Below are positions 40,609-49,309 of a stretch of 64,000 nucleotides of DNA, in pieces; position 1 is the first letter of the stretch; each line of letters starts with the position of its first letter. The DNA is from Haloferax sp046557615 (lineage in GTDB: Archaea > Halobacteriota > Halobacteria > Halobacteriales > Haloferacaceae). The DNA lies in assembly GCF_046557615.1 (NCBI RefSeq), contig NZ_JBKIII010000002.1:186001-250000 (forward strand), written 5' to 3'. The position numbers were made by a program, and so were the translations under genes. The notes below the pieces were generated by a model that saw nothing but the letters and a program-made list of their open reading frames with translations, was not told the origin of the DNA and made no database searches.

Positions 40609-43600
40609 TTATCCGAACACTTGATCGACTAATTTTCGTTCGGCGGCACGTAAGTGGTATTGGTACGTGGGGGCGCTGATACCCAGCGTTTCGGCGAGCA
40701 AAGCGGTCGTACTCAGCCGCGGCCACTCGTAGAATCCAGCGAGGTGTGCGGCCTGTAATGCCTCGTACTGTCTGTCGGTCCATTGCTCGCGTAACGTCAG
40801 TTGGAACGTCGCGGGCGACCCGTTCTCCTTCGTCAGCATCCGGCGAGACCGAAGCTCTGTGCCCGGATAGTCCACTGCAACCGCATCGACGAACGTTCGG
40901 ACACGAACACGCTCGGGGACTTCGACGGTGAGCATCGTCTCTTCCCCGTTCGAGAGGAGTTTGCACAGCGTCGCATCGGAGGCATAGAGCGTATCGAACA
41001 GTGACTCTCTGGGGAGTCGAAGTTCGAACATCTGTCGGTCACCGTTCTTCGAGAGGACACGCGCGTCTGTCGCAATGTCTTTGCCTGCTTCGACCACCGA
41101 ATCGGCGTCGGCATCGGTAGTCAAGAACGCGAGCATCGCGTTGTCGTCCTGTGGAATCACCCCTGTGAGGGTGACGTCGCTCCCGATTCGTCGGGCGAGG
41201 CGGGCAATCGAAAACCGGTCGCTGTCGAGCGCGATTTGGAGTTCTGTCTTCCGGTCGGTGAGCATCGCCGCAGCCCGTGATGTCGTCGAAATCGCATAGC
41301 CGATGGTCTCGCCTAACTCGGCGAGCAACGCACTGTCGCCGTTGACGAACGCGTTCGGCGTCGTCGCGTGGATGACAAAGAGTGCCTCGACTCTATCGTC
41401 TGCAACGCTCGGCAACACCGCAAGCGACCGGAATCCGTAGGCGAGCGCATCGCCCCGGTGGTCACCCCACGCAGGGTCGCCGAGGATGTCGTCCACCATC
41501 TGCATCTGTTTCGACGTGACCGCTTCCGTGAGGAGCGTCGAAAACGGCTCTGTACTCGCAACTTCGCGGAGACGGTCGATGTACGCCGAATCTGCACCGT
41601 GGACCGCATCTTGGCTAGGCCGGAACCCATCTTCGAACTGGTCGGGTTCGAGGTACCAGACGAGTGAGTAATTTTCAGAGTTAGCGAGTTGTTTCGTGAC
41701 GGCTTCGAGTGCGTCGCTTCGCGTTGGCGCACGAATGAGCGACTGCACGACGCCACGAACCGTGGCGTTCACTCGGTTGAGTTTGGTCAATTTCTTGTTT
41801 TTGTTCGCCAATCGCTCGTCACGCTTGCGCAGTTCGGTCTCTGCATCGACCCGTTCGAGCAGTTCTTCGACTGTCGCCACGAGTAAGTTGACGAGTTCGA
41901 CGTCGACGTCGTTCGGGGCGATAGACCCGGGGTGGCCCGTGACGAGGACGCCGTGACGACCAAGCGGGGCCGCGATGACGCGCTCGACGCCATCGACGAC
42001 ACCACCGTCCGGGGTGACTTCGACGACGCGGACCTCGCCCGAGACGAACGCTTCCCACACGCTGCCGTGTTCGATGCCAGCACCGATTGGTTTGTTGCCG
42101 ACTCCGGTCCCCGCTTCGCTCACACGCCGGAGGAGCGTCTTCGTTTCGTCGAAGACGAACAGTTCTGTCCGCGCGTCTCCGAGTACTTCGTCACAGGCCT
42201 CGACGGCCTCGATAAGAATCGTATTTCGGTCGGGCGCTCGCATCATATCGCGAGTGCGCTCGTGGAGCGTCGCGAGGAGTCGTTCGTAGCGGTGGCGTTC
42301 TGTCACGTCGCGGAGGACGCCAACCGACCCGAGTTCGACGTCGTCGATGATGAGCGGTGTCCGGTGGTTTTCGACACGAATGACGTTTCCGTTGGGTGCA
42401 GTCATCTCGAACTCGACAATTTGTTTCGAGGTGGCGGCGAACGCTTCGTCACCGCCGTCAGTCGGATCGTTGTTGTCCACGAACAGACTCGCTGGCGCGC
42501 CGAGTACGTCGGCCCGTTGCAAGCCGGTCAACCGCTCGAATGCGGGATTAACTGCGGTGAATCGGCCCTCGATATCGAGTGCGTACACCGCGTCGGCGAC
42601 GGTTTCGAGCATGCGACCGTACTGTTTGATTTCAGCCTCTCGTTCTCGCTTTTCGGTGATATCGGTGAAGTACATCGAGAGTCCGGTCTCTGACGGATAT
42701 GCACTGACAGCGAACCACGTATCGAACTGCTCAGAGTAGGTTTCGAACGACGTCGCCTGCTGCGTGTGCATCGCGGTTTCGAGGGGCTCGCGGAACGTCC
42801 CCTCGTCGTCGGTGAGGTCCCACAGCGAGTGGTCGAGAATATCGAGCGCGTTGCGACCAAAGTCGTTCTCTGCGGTGCCGTTGAGGTACGTTATCTGCCA
42901 GTCCGTATCGACTGCGATGACAGCCTCGTCGATGCGTTCTAAGACCTCTGAGAGTGCTGTTCTGAGTTCGTAGCGTTCGATTGCCGCACCGACGATTGTG
43001 GCGACGTTTTCTAAGAACAACACGTCGTCGTCGGAGAACTGCGTCGTCTCGTCAGCGTAGGCACCGATGACTCCCCACGAGCGAATATCCCCAGCAATCG
43101 GTGTACACATGCCGCTTCGAAGCGTCATTGACGCGAACGCACAGTCCTCGTCGAACACATCGGACTCTTCGAAATTATCGACAATGAGCGAATGGCCTTC
43201 GAGATACGTCGCAGTGACGTGGCTTTCGTCACAGTCGGCGACGAACTCGCCTTTGGGTGTCGTCGAATGACCCGACGACGCGCGAGTCCGGAATCCATCG
43301 TCGTCTTCGAGGCGTTCGAGTATCACGACCGAATTGGCGTCGAGTACTTCGTCGACGCGCGCGGTGACGAGTTCGAGTACGTCCTCGACGTTGACCTCAG
43401 ATAAGGCCCGCGTGCCGATTTCTGAGACGACTCGTTGTTGTTCGAGACGGGCACGATACGAGAGTTCGACTTGGTGGTCTCGTATCGCGGTTTCGACGCG
43501 GAAGCCGAGCCACGAACTGACTGCCGATGTCTCGTCGCGGACGGTGTAATCTGTCGCGCCCGCCTCGACTGCGGCGGACGCGTCTGTCTGTGATTGCGTA

Positions 43601-43854
43601 ACGACGATGACCGGAAGACCAAGGTCGCGCTCGCGTAGGTCACGCAAGAAAGATAGCCCATCACCGGCAGAGAGAGGCATATCGAGGACGACGCAGTGAA
43701 TCGCACTGCTTGCCGAGAGGAGCTCAGCGTGAGCGGCCCCTGTCTCTCGGACGTGGCGTACGGCCACATCCAAGGTTTGTGGTAGTGACGACTCTAACTC
43801 CCGTACGAAACGGTCGTCGTCACTGACACACAGCACGGCGGTGGACGGTAACAC
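40609..43854 (-). CDS. Multi-domain sensor-regulator: REC-GAF-PAS-PAS-GAF-GAF-Bat-HTH_10
   Basis: This 1081-residue protein combines sensing and DNA binding. A receiver-like domain (about 1-125) has acidic residues at 12-14 and Asp58 in CVVLDMPLSAGDG, but the usual Lys is Arg (GATDYTVRDE), so phosphorylation signalling may be altered. A GAF (about 150-295), two PAS (about 300-535) and two more GAF-like domains (about 540-860) follow. The end holds a Bat-associated domain (about 865-1015) and an HTH_10 (about 1018-1081, with LSTTALLAETLGISAPTYQ). The family includes bacterio-opsin activator, which responds to light or oxygen. Its targets may include itself or the HalOD1 gene next to it. It lacks a kinase domain. 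Confidence 0.9.
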   Translation of the reverse strand: MLPSTAVLCVSDDDRFVRELESSLPQTLDVAVRHVRETGAAHAELLSASSAIHCVVLDMPLSAGDGLSFLRDLRERDLGLPVIVVTQSQTDASAAVEAGATDYTVRDETSAVSSWLGFRVETAIRDHQVELSYRARLEQQRVVSEIGTRALSEVNVEDVLELVTARVDEVLDANSVVILERLEDDDGFRTRASSGHSTTPKGEFVADCDESHVTATYLEGHSLIVDNFEESDVFDEDCAFASMTLRSGMCTPIAGDIRSWGVIGAYADETTQFSDDDVLFLENVATIVGAAIERYELRTALSEVLERIDEAVIAVDTDWQITYLNGTAENDFGRNALDILDHSLWDLTDDEGTFREPLETAMHTQQATSFETYSEQFDTWFAVSAYPSETGLSMYFTDITEKREREAEIKQYGRMLETVADAVYALDIEGRFTAVNPAFERLTGLQRADVLGAPASLFVDNNDPTDGGDEAFAATSKQIVEFEMTAPNGNVIRVENHRTPLIIDDVELGSVGVLRDVTERHRYERLLATLHERTRDMMRAPDRNTILIEAVEACDEVLGDARTELFVFDETKTLLRRVSEAGTGVGNKPIGAGIEHGSVWEAFVSGEVRVVEVTPDGGVVDGVERVIAAPLGRHGVLVTGHPGSIAPNDVDVELVNLLVATVEELLERVDAETELRKRDERLANKNKKLTKLNRVNATVRGVVQSLIRAPTRSDALEAVTKQLANSENYSLVWYLEPDQFEDGFRPSQDAVHGADSAYIDRLREVASTEPFSTLLTEAVTSKQMQMVDDILGDPAWGDHRGDALAYGFRSLAVLPSVADDRVEALFVIHATTPNAFVNGDSALLAELGETIGYAISTTSRAAAMLTDRKTELQIALDSDRFSIARLARRIGSDVTLTGVIPQDDNAMLAFLTTDADADSVVEAGKDIATDARVLSKNGDRQMFELRLPRESLFDTLYASDATLCKLLSNGEETMLTVEVPERVRVRTFVDAVAVDYPGTELRSRRMLTKENGSPATFQLTLREQWTDRQYEALQAAHLAGFYEWPRLSTTALLAETLGISAPTYQYHLRAAERKLVDQVFG

Positions 43855-43914
43855 AACTCAGCTACAACGTACTGCATGTTAATTCCTCCCATGGTTGGGA
43901 ACTAACTAGTAATA

Positions 43915-44412
43915 TCAACGAATCCAATCGCTGAGATCTTGAACCATGATAAACGCATCTTCGCCGTCTGCGTAATAGCGCGGAATCCGTCGGGCAGGTT
44001 CGAATCCCACCTCGCGGTAGAGTGACAGCGCAGGCTCGTTCGAGACACGAACTTCGAGTTTGACGACCGCCGCGCCAGCGAGTAACATCGCCGAGAGAGC
44101 CTGTTGGAGGAGTCGTCGGCCCAATCCTTCACCGCGCGCATCCGGGTGGACAGCGAGGTCTTTGATGTGGCCGATATCGTTGCCGTGATTCGGCATCACG
44201 TCCGCGACGACGTATCCTAAAATCTCGTTCCCGCGTGCCGCGACGAGAAACGCCGGTTCATCGACGAACGACTCGAAGGCCGCATACGGCCACGGCTGGG
44301 AGAAACTGGCGCGTTCGATGCGGAGGACATCGAGCAGGTCGGCGCGTTCGACCTGCCGGACGACGACATCGTCGAGACCCGTCACTCTCGGCGATAAGCG
44401 ATGCGGGTGCAA
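43915..44412 (-). CDS. rimI: RimI-type ribosomal protein N-acetyltransferase
   Basis: This 165-residue GNAT protein matches archaeal RimI/Nat enzymes that acetylate protein N termini. Seen are VRQVERADLLDVLRIERASFSQPWPYAAFE, the strand IKDLAVHPDARGEGLGRRLL (acetyl-CoA loop RGEGLG) and VKLEVRVSNEPALSLYREVGFEPARR. The last two carry the conserved Asn and Tyr of the family. It acts in the cytosol on nascent chains. It lies just upstream of the Bat-like regulator in the same direction with a 60-nt gap. Confidence 0.9.
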   Translation of the reverse strand: MHPHRLSPRVTGLDDVVVRQVERADLLDVLRIERASFSQPWPYAAFESFVDEPAFLVAARGNEILGYVVADVMPNHGNDIGHIKDLAVHPDARGEGLGRRLLQQALSAMLLAGAAVVKLEVRVSNEPALSLYREVGFEPARRIPRYYADGEDAFIMVQDLSDWIR

Positions 44413-44510
44413 AAGCCCGACGCCTCCGGGTTTGGGCCGCTAACGGCAGAGAACGGACGCGAGTGGCAGACGCTCAGGGTGGAGAAAGAAAAAACGAGAG
44501 TTGTGTTCGC

Positions 44511-46478
44511 TTAGTCGTCTGCGGGTGCGGCGCCGCCCTCAGCACGCTGCTTCGTGAGGGGGAGCTTGCCACCGGCGGCGAGGATGTTGCGCTCGCGCTC
44601 GGAGGCGTTGAGTTCTGCCGTTGCTTCCCAGTCGTCGTTCACGCGGATGGTGAATTCGACCTGACCGGATTCGACGGCTGCTGCCACGTCGTCGACGATT
44701 TCGATGTTGTCGCCCTGCTCGATCTTCGCGTACGTCTCCTCGTCGATGGCGAGCGGGACGATACCGAAGTTGAACAGGTTCGCCTTGTGGATGCGAGCAA
44801 AGGACTGTGCGAGGACAGTCTCGATGCCGAGGTACATCGGACACATGGCCGCGTGTTCGCGGGAGGAACCCTGACCGTAGTTCTCGCCTGCGACGAGAAC
44901 GCCGGTGCCTGCTTCCTTTGCGCGCTGGGCGAACGTCTCGTCAACACGCGAGAGCGTGAAGTCCGAGAGGCGCTCGATGTTCGAGCGGAACTTGAGGATG
45001 TCGGACGTTGCCGGGATGATGTGGTCCGTCGTGATGTTGTCCTCCATCTTCAGGAGCGTCTCGCCAGCGATGTCGGAGCCGAGCGGTTCCTTCAGCGGCA
45101 CGTCGCCGATGTTGGGTCCTTTGATGAGTTCGTCGTCGATGGCTTCGTCCGCGTAGATGAGGTCGGACTTCGAGCCGTCGTACTTTTCGGGGAGTTCGAC
45201 GCCGGGCGCGTCGAGGTCGCCGAGTTCGTCTGCGAGGTCACGTGGGTCGATGATTTCGCCCTTGAGACCTGCGGCGGCGGCGACTTCCGGCGAGCAGAGG
45301 TAGACGTTGTCGTCCTCGATACCGGAGCGACCTTCGAAGTTACGGTTGAACGTACGGAGCGAGACGGAGTCAGACGCCGGAACGTGGCCGATACCGATAC
45401 ACGGACCACACGTTGCTTCGGAGACGTTGACACCAGCGGCCATCATCTCTGCGGTCCAGCCCTGGCGGGCGAGCATCTCGCCAGCCTGCTTCGAACCGGG
45501 TGCGACGATGAGTTCGAGGTGCTTTGCGACTTCGCGGCCCTCGACCATCTTGGCGACGGGGAGAACGTCCTCGTAGCCACCGTTGGTACAGGAACCGACG
45601 AGAACCTGCTCGACCTTCTCGCCAGCGACTTCGCGGACGGGAACGACCTTGTCGGGCATCGACGGGCAGGCGATGAGCGGTTCGATTTCGGAGAGGTCGA
45701 TGACGATTTCGTCAGCGTACTCGGCGTCGTCGTCGGCCGTGAGTTCCGTGTACACGTCGCCGCGGCCCTGACGCTCGAGGTAGTCTTTGGTCTTCTCGTC
45801 GGTCTCGAAGATGGACGAGGTTGCACCGAGTTCCGTACCCATGTTGGTGATGGTCGTGCGCTCGGGGACCGAGAGCGACTTCGCACCGGGGCCGGTGTAC
45901 TCGAAGACCTTGCCGACGCCACCCTTGACGCTCAGACGGCGGAGCATCTCGAGGATGATGTCTTTTGCGGAGGACCATTCGGGGAGTTCGCCTTCGAGGC
46001 GAACGTTGACCACTTCGGGCATCTCGACGTAGTATGCGCCGCCACCCATTGCGACGGCGATGTCGAGACCACCGGCACCGATTGCGAGCTGGCCGAGACC
46101 ACCGGGGGTCGGCGTGTGCGAGTCGGAGCCGAGGAGCGTCTTACCGGGTGCGGCGAAGTTCTCCTTGTGGACGTTGTGACAAATACCGTTGCCCGGGCGG
46201 GAGAAGTGCGCACCATACGTGCCTGCCGCAGAGCGGAGGAAGCGGTGGTCGTCCGTGTTCTTGAAGTCGAACTGGAACGTCTGGTGGTCACAGTACTGTG
46301 CCGCCAGTTCGGTCTGGGCTTCGTCGAGGTCGAGTGCCTCGAACTGCAGCCACACCATCGTCCCGGTCGTGTCCTGCATCAGAACTTGGTCAATCTCGAT
46401 ACCGATCTCCTCTCCAGGAGTGAGGTCACCTTCAACGAGGTGGTCTGAAAGAATCTTTTCCGTGAGCGTCTGTCCCAT
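44511..46478 (-). CDS. acn: Aconitate hydratase
   Basis: The 655-residue enzyme interconverts citrate and isocitrate through a 4Fe-4S cluster in the TCA cycle. Cluster-ligand motifs GSCTNGG (near residue 294) and CGPCIGIG (near residues 354-361) are in place. The swivel domain is fused at the C terminus (GENYGQGSSREHAA). This is the shorter, LeuC-like aconitase found in many archaea and some bacteria. Its promoter has a TATA box about 30 nt before the ATG. It is divergent from the dUTPase-family gene across 266 nt. Confidence 0.95.
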   Translation of the reverse strand: MGQTLTEKILSDHLVEGDLTPGEEIGIEIDQVLMQDTTGTMVWLQFEALDLDEAQTELAAQYCDHQTFQFDFKNTDDHRFLRSAAGTYGAHFSRPGNGICHNVHKENFAAPGKTLLGSDSHTPTPGGLGQLAIGAGGLDIAVAMGGGAYYVEMPEVVNVRLEGELPEWSSAKDIILEMLRRLSVKGGVGKVFEYTGPGAKSLSVPERTTITNMGTELGATSSIFETDEKTKDYLERQGRGDVYTELTADDDAEYADEIVIDLSEIEPLIACPSMPDKVVPVREVAGEKVEQVLVGSCTNGGYEDVLPVAKMVEGREVAKHLELIVAPGSKQAGEMLARQGWTAEMMAAGVNVSEATCGPCIGIGHVPASDSVSLRTFNRNFEGRSGIEDDNVYLCSPEVAAAAGLKGEIIDPRDLADELGDLDAPGVELPEKYDGSKSDLIYADEAIDDELIKGPNIGDVPLKEPLGSDIAGETLLKMEDNITTDHIIPATSDILKFRSNIERLSDFTLSRVDETFAQRAKEAGTGVLVAGENYGQGSSREHAAMCPMYLGIETVLAQSFARIHKANLFNFGIVPLAIDEETYAKIEQGDNIEIVDDVAAAVESGQVEFTIRVNDDWEATAELNASERERNILAAGGKLPLTKQRAEGGAAPADD

Positions 46479-46505
46479 AACATTCGCCTGTCGATTGGCT
46501 ACGGA

Positions 46506-46511
46506 TATAAA
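46506..46511 (-). promoter_or_regulatory. TATA box of the aconitase gene
   Basis: On the reverse strand TTTATA lies 28-33 nt before the ATG at 46478. The spacing suggests a leaderless or nearly leaderless mRNA. Confidence 0.6.
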
Positions 46512-46744
46512 TCCCGCGTACTTCCCTATTGTCGAACGTGAAGGATTGCGCTGTCGCCGGGTTTCAAGCGTTTAAGGTCGATTAAACTCCCTTTTGGTTT
46601 GCCAATGAAACTCGTCATCACACCCCACTCACTCACACAGCTACTCGCTTCCCATTCACAGCGTGCATGGCACCAATCGCACAGTACTATCGACCACACA
46701 GTAACACCGGCACAATTTTCCACTCGCTCGCGTCTCCTCCACGT

Positions 46745-47218
46745 ATGTTCCGTGCAGGTTCGTTCGTCGCCTCGAATCTCTCCGACGTTGCCGAAGAACA
46801 AGTCCAACCCAACGGCGTCGATTTGACGCTCGAATCGGTACTCACACAGGTCTCTCCGGGTCGCCTCGGCCGCGACGGAAAGACCATCGGTGAGCGCGAG
46901 TCCGTCGAGTTTGCCGACTCCGACACCGAGACGTACCACCTCGAACCCGGCGGCTACGTGCTTCAGTACGCCGAAACGGTTTCGATTCCAGAAGGCCACA
47001 TCGGGTACATCTATCCCCGTTCTTCGCTCATGCGTAACTCGTGTATGCTCAACACCGCGGTGTGGGACGCTGGCTACGAGGGCAAGGGTGAGGGACTGCT
47101 CCAAGTTCATCACCCTATCGAACTCGAACGCGGCGCTCGCGTCGCCCAACTCGTCCTCTCGACAGCGGACCACGACGGCACCTACGACGGGAGTTATCAG
47201 GGCGAGCGAACCGAATAA
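46745..47218 (+). CDS. dut: dUTPase/dCTP deaminase family protein
   Basis: From the ATG at 46745 the protein has 157 residues and the trimeric dUTPase/Dcd fold. The conserved core is GYIYPRSSLMRNSCMLNTAV, then WDAGYEGKGEGLLQVHHPI, where the Ser/Arg loop and the Asp of the nucleotide pocket are visible. The protein probably hydrolyses dUTP to dUMP, keeping uracil out of DNA. Whether it deaminates dCTP cannot be told from sequence; length favours dUTPase. The ATG is preferred because a longer upstream frame lacks family features. Confidence 0.86.
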   Translation: MFRAGSFVASNLSDVAEEQVQPNGVDLTLESVLTQVSPGRLGRDGKTIGERESVEFADSDTETYHLEPGGYVLQYAETVSIPEGHIGYIYPRSSLMRNSCMLNTAVWDAGYEGKGEGLLQVHHPIELERGARVAQLVLSTADHDGTYDGSYQGERTE

Positions 47219-47303
47219 TACCGGATTGTTACCAATATCCACGTTTTCCCGACGTTCACACAAAGGACTAATTTGTTTCAAGTCGTTCCAGTACGTGTAT
47301 TTG

Positions 47304-47380
47304 GGTGGAAGCGGGGACTCCGGGCCGAGCGAGGGGCGACCTGTGAATAGACCGCTTCCGCACTTCCTTCCAAACCACCT
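47304..47380 (+). ncRNA. Candidate structured RNA upstream of pan
   Basis: GGAAGCGG (47307-47314) can pair perfectly with CCGCTTCC (47352-47359), with an inner GC-rich loop able to form a further short stem. GGTGG (47304-47308) can instead pair with CCACC (47375-47379). The 265-nt gap before pan has no ORF of note. A stable hairpin with GC-rich content and nearby AT-rich flanks suggests an H/ACA-like guide or a 5' leader. This is a weak prediction from base pairing alone. Confidence 0.25.
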
Positions 47381-47483
47381 TTTCCCCCGCGAAGATTGTC
47401 GGTATAAGACGCTTCTGCCTCGCTATGTGTGTGCTTCGACCCAAAGGCACATTTACGCGCATGCCTAAGTGCGCTTTAATTAC

Positions 47484-48722
47484 ATGTCACGGAGTCCATC
47501 ACTCCCAGAACGCCCACATCTCGATCTGGACCCCGACATGTCGGATGGTGAGCGTCTGTCTGCTCTTCGCAGTCACTTCGAGCGTATGCTGGAAGTGAAC
47601 CGCGAACTCGACCAGCGACTCGAAACCGCCGACGAGCGTCGTGCGGAGTTGGTCGACGAAGTCGAGCAGATGAAGGCGCGAAATGACGCGTTGAAGACCG
47701 CCTCGTACTACATCGCAACGGTACAGGAAGTCAGCGACGATGGTGTGATTATCAAGCAACACGGTAACAACCAAGAGGTGCTGACCGACCTCGCGTCGCA
47801 CCTCTCTGTCGAGGATATCGAATCCGGCGACCGTGTCGCAATCAACGATTCGTTCGCAGTCCAGACGATTCTGGACGACGAGACGGACGCGCGTGCGCAG
47901 GCGATGGAAGTCGTTGCATCGCCCGGCGTCACCTACGACGATATCGGTGGTTTGGACGAGCAAGTCCGCGAAGTCCGCGAAGCAGTCGAAGACCCACTGG
48001 AGAACCCTGAGATGTTCGAAAAGGTCGGCATCGACCCGCCGTCCGGGGTACTCCTCTACGGACCGCCGGGCACCGGGAAGACGATGCTCGCAAAGGCCGT
48101 CGCAAACGAGACGGACGCGACGTTCATCAAGATGGCCGGGTCCGAACTCGTCCAGAAGTTCATCGGTGAAGGCTCGCGGCTCGTCCGCGACCTGTTCAAA
48201 CTCGCCGCCGAACGCGAACCCGCCGTCATCTTCATCGACGAAATCGACGCCGTTGCGGCCAAACGTACCGACTCGAAGACCTCCGGCGACGCCGAGGTCC
48301 AGCGCACGATGATGCAACTGCTCTCGGAGATGGATGGCTTCGAAGAGCGCGGCAACATCCGCCTCATCGCGGCGACCAACCGCTTCGACATGCTGGACGA
48401 AGCAATCCTTCGACCCGGTCGATTCGACCGACTCATCGAAGTGCCAAAGCCGAACGTCGAAGGTCGAAAGCGCATCCTCGATATCCACACGAGCGATATG
48501 AACACCGCAGACGACATGGACCTTACCGAACTCGCCGAACTCCTCGACGACTACTCGGGTGCCGACGTGGCGTCGCTGGCGACGGAAGCAGGGATGTTCG
48601 CCATCCGCGACGAGCGCGACGAGGTGACCATGGCCGACTTCGAAGCGGCCTACGAGAAACTCTCGAACACCGATTCGACCGGTATCGGTCCCGTCTCTGG
48701 ATTCACCGATTACCAGTACTGA
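47484..48722 (+). CDS. pan: Proteasome-activating nucleotidase (PAN)
   Basis: This 412-residue AAA+ protein unfolds proteins for the 20S proteasome. An N-terminal coiled coil (about 30-75) is followed by an OB-like segment (about 75-130). The AAA domain then has Walker A GPPGTGKT at 193-200, Walker B VIFIDEIDAVAAKRTD, and the arginine-finger region ILRPGRFDRLIE. The C terminus is Asp-Tyr-Gln-Tyr. The strict HbYX rule needs a penultimate Tyr, so docking to the proteasome may use a variant tail. The ATG at 47484 gives the known short N terminus MSRSPSLPERPH. Haloarchaea usually have two PAN paralogues; which one this is cannot be decided here. Confidence 0.93.
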   Translation: MSRSPSLPERPHLDLDPDMSDGERLSALRSHFERMLEVNRELDQRLETADERRAELVDEVEQMKARNDALKTASYYIATVQEVSDDGVIIKQHGNNQEVLTDLASHLSVEDIESGDRVAINDSFAVQTILDDETDARAQAMEVVASPGVTYDDIGGLDEQVREVREAVEDPLENPEMFEKVGIDPPSGVLLYGPPGTGKTMLAKAVANETDATFIKMAGSELVQKFIGEGSRLVRDLFKLAAEREPAVIFIDEIDAVAAKRTDSKTSGDAEVQRTMMQLLSEMDGFEERGNIRLIAATNRFDMLDEAILRPGRFDRLIEVPKPNVEGRKRILDIHTSDMNTADDMDLTELAELLDDYSGADVASLATEAGMFAIRDERDEVTMADFEAAYEKLSNTDSTGIGPVSGFTDYQY

Positions 48723-48782
48723 GGCGGCCCACCTGAGAATCGTTTCGTAACCGCCTTTTTCCCGCGCACGAGTGTTCACGCA

Positions 48783-49256
48783 ATGAGCACCATCTACGTC
48801 GTCCGCGGTGTCGGCACTGCGCCCACCGAGATGGCGTCCTACGATGCGGCACTCGCAGACGCGAACGTCCACAACTACAATCTCGTCGCCGTCTCCTCTG
48901 TCGTCCCTGCGACTGCGACTGTCGAGGAAGTCCCCACCGCTCCCGACCTCGGCCCTGCCGGGAACCGACTCACCGTGGTCCAAGCGCGCGAGACGACTTC
49001 CGAGCCAGGTCAAACCATCTCTGCGGGACTTGGCTGGACGACGGGTCCCGGTGCGGGATTGTTCTACGAAGCCTCGGGCACGGACGAATCTTCGGTCAAA
49101 ACGTCGATTCTCGATGGCTTGGACGCCGGACGCGACCTTCGAGAGTGGGAGTTCGACGACGAGCAGGTGACGATTTCGACGGCCACACACGACGGTTCGG
49201 GCTACACAACGGTCGTCACGGTTGCGGCCTACGGACAGAGCGAACCAATTCTCTGA
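48783..49256 (+). CDS. pdaD: Pyruvoyl-dependent arginine decarboxylase
   Basis: The 157-residue proenzyme converts arginine to agmatine after self-cleavage. The cleavage site is Ser38-Ser39 in NYNLVAVSSVVP; Ser39 would become the pyruvoyl group. Further family segments are the N-terminal VRGVGTAPTEMASYDAAL and the late AGLGWTTGPGAGLFYE. Agmatine is needed in archaea for agmatidine in tRNA-Ile2 and for polyamines, which would make the gene near-essential. It lies 60 nt after pan, in the same direction. Confidence 0.92.
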   Translation: MSTIYVVRGVGTAPTEMASYDAALADANVHNYNLVAVSSVVPATATVEEVPTAPDLGPAGNRLTVVQARETTSEPGQTISAGLGWTTGPGAGLFYEASGTDESSVKTSILDGLDAGRDLREWEFDDEQVTISTATHDGSGYTTVVTVAAYGQSEPIL

Positions 49257-49309
49257 CACGCGCTGAACCGACCGATGTACTCTTTGCCCAGAGCGTTAAA
49301 GTAGGGAAG

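Noticed and set aside
44235..46448. 737-codon + strand frame antisense to aconitase
   Set aside because: Its content mirrors aconitase codons on the other strand, with no domain; the aconitase motifs are unmistakable.
46526..46618. Short reverse-strand frame reading MTSFIGKPKGSLIDLKRLKP
   Set aside because: It looks protein-like but has only 30 codons, poor third-position GC bias and no ribosome-binding site in the aconitase/dut gap.
47499..49259. 586-codon reverse frame over pan and pdaD
   Set aside because: It runs antisense across two recognised genes and an intergenic gap, so it is an artefact of composition.
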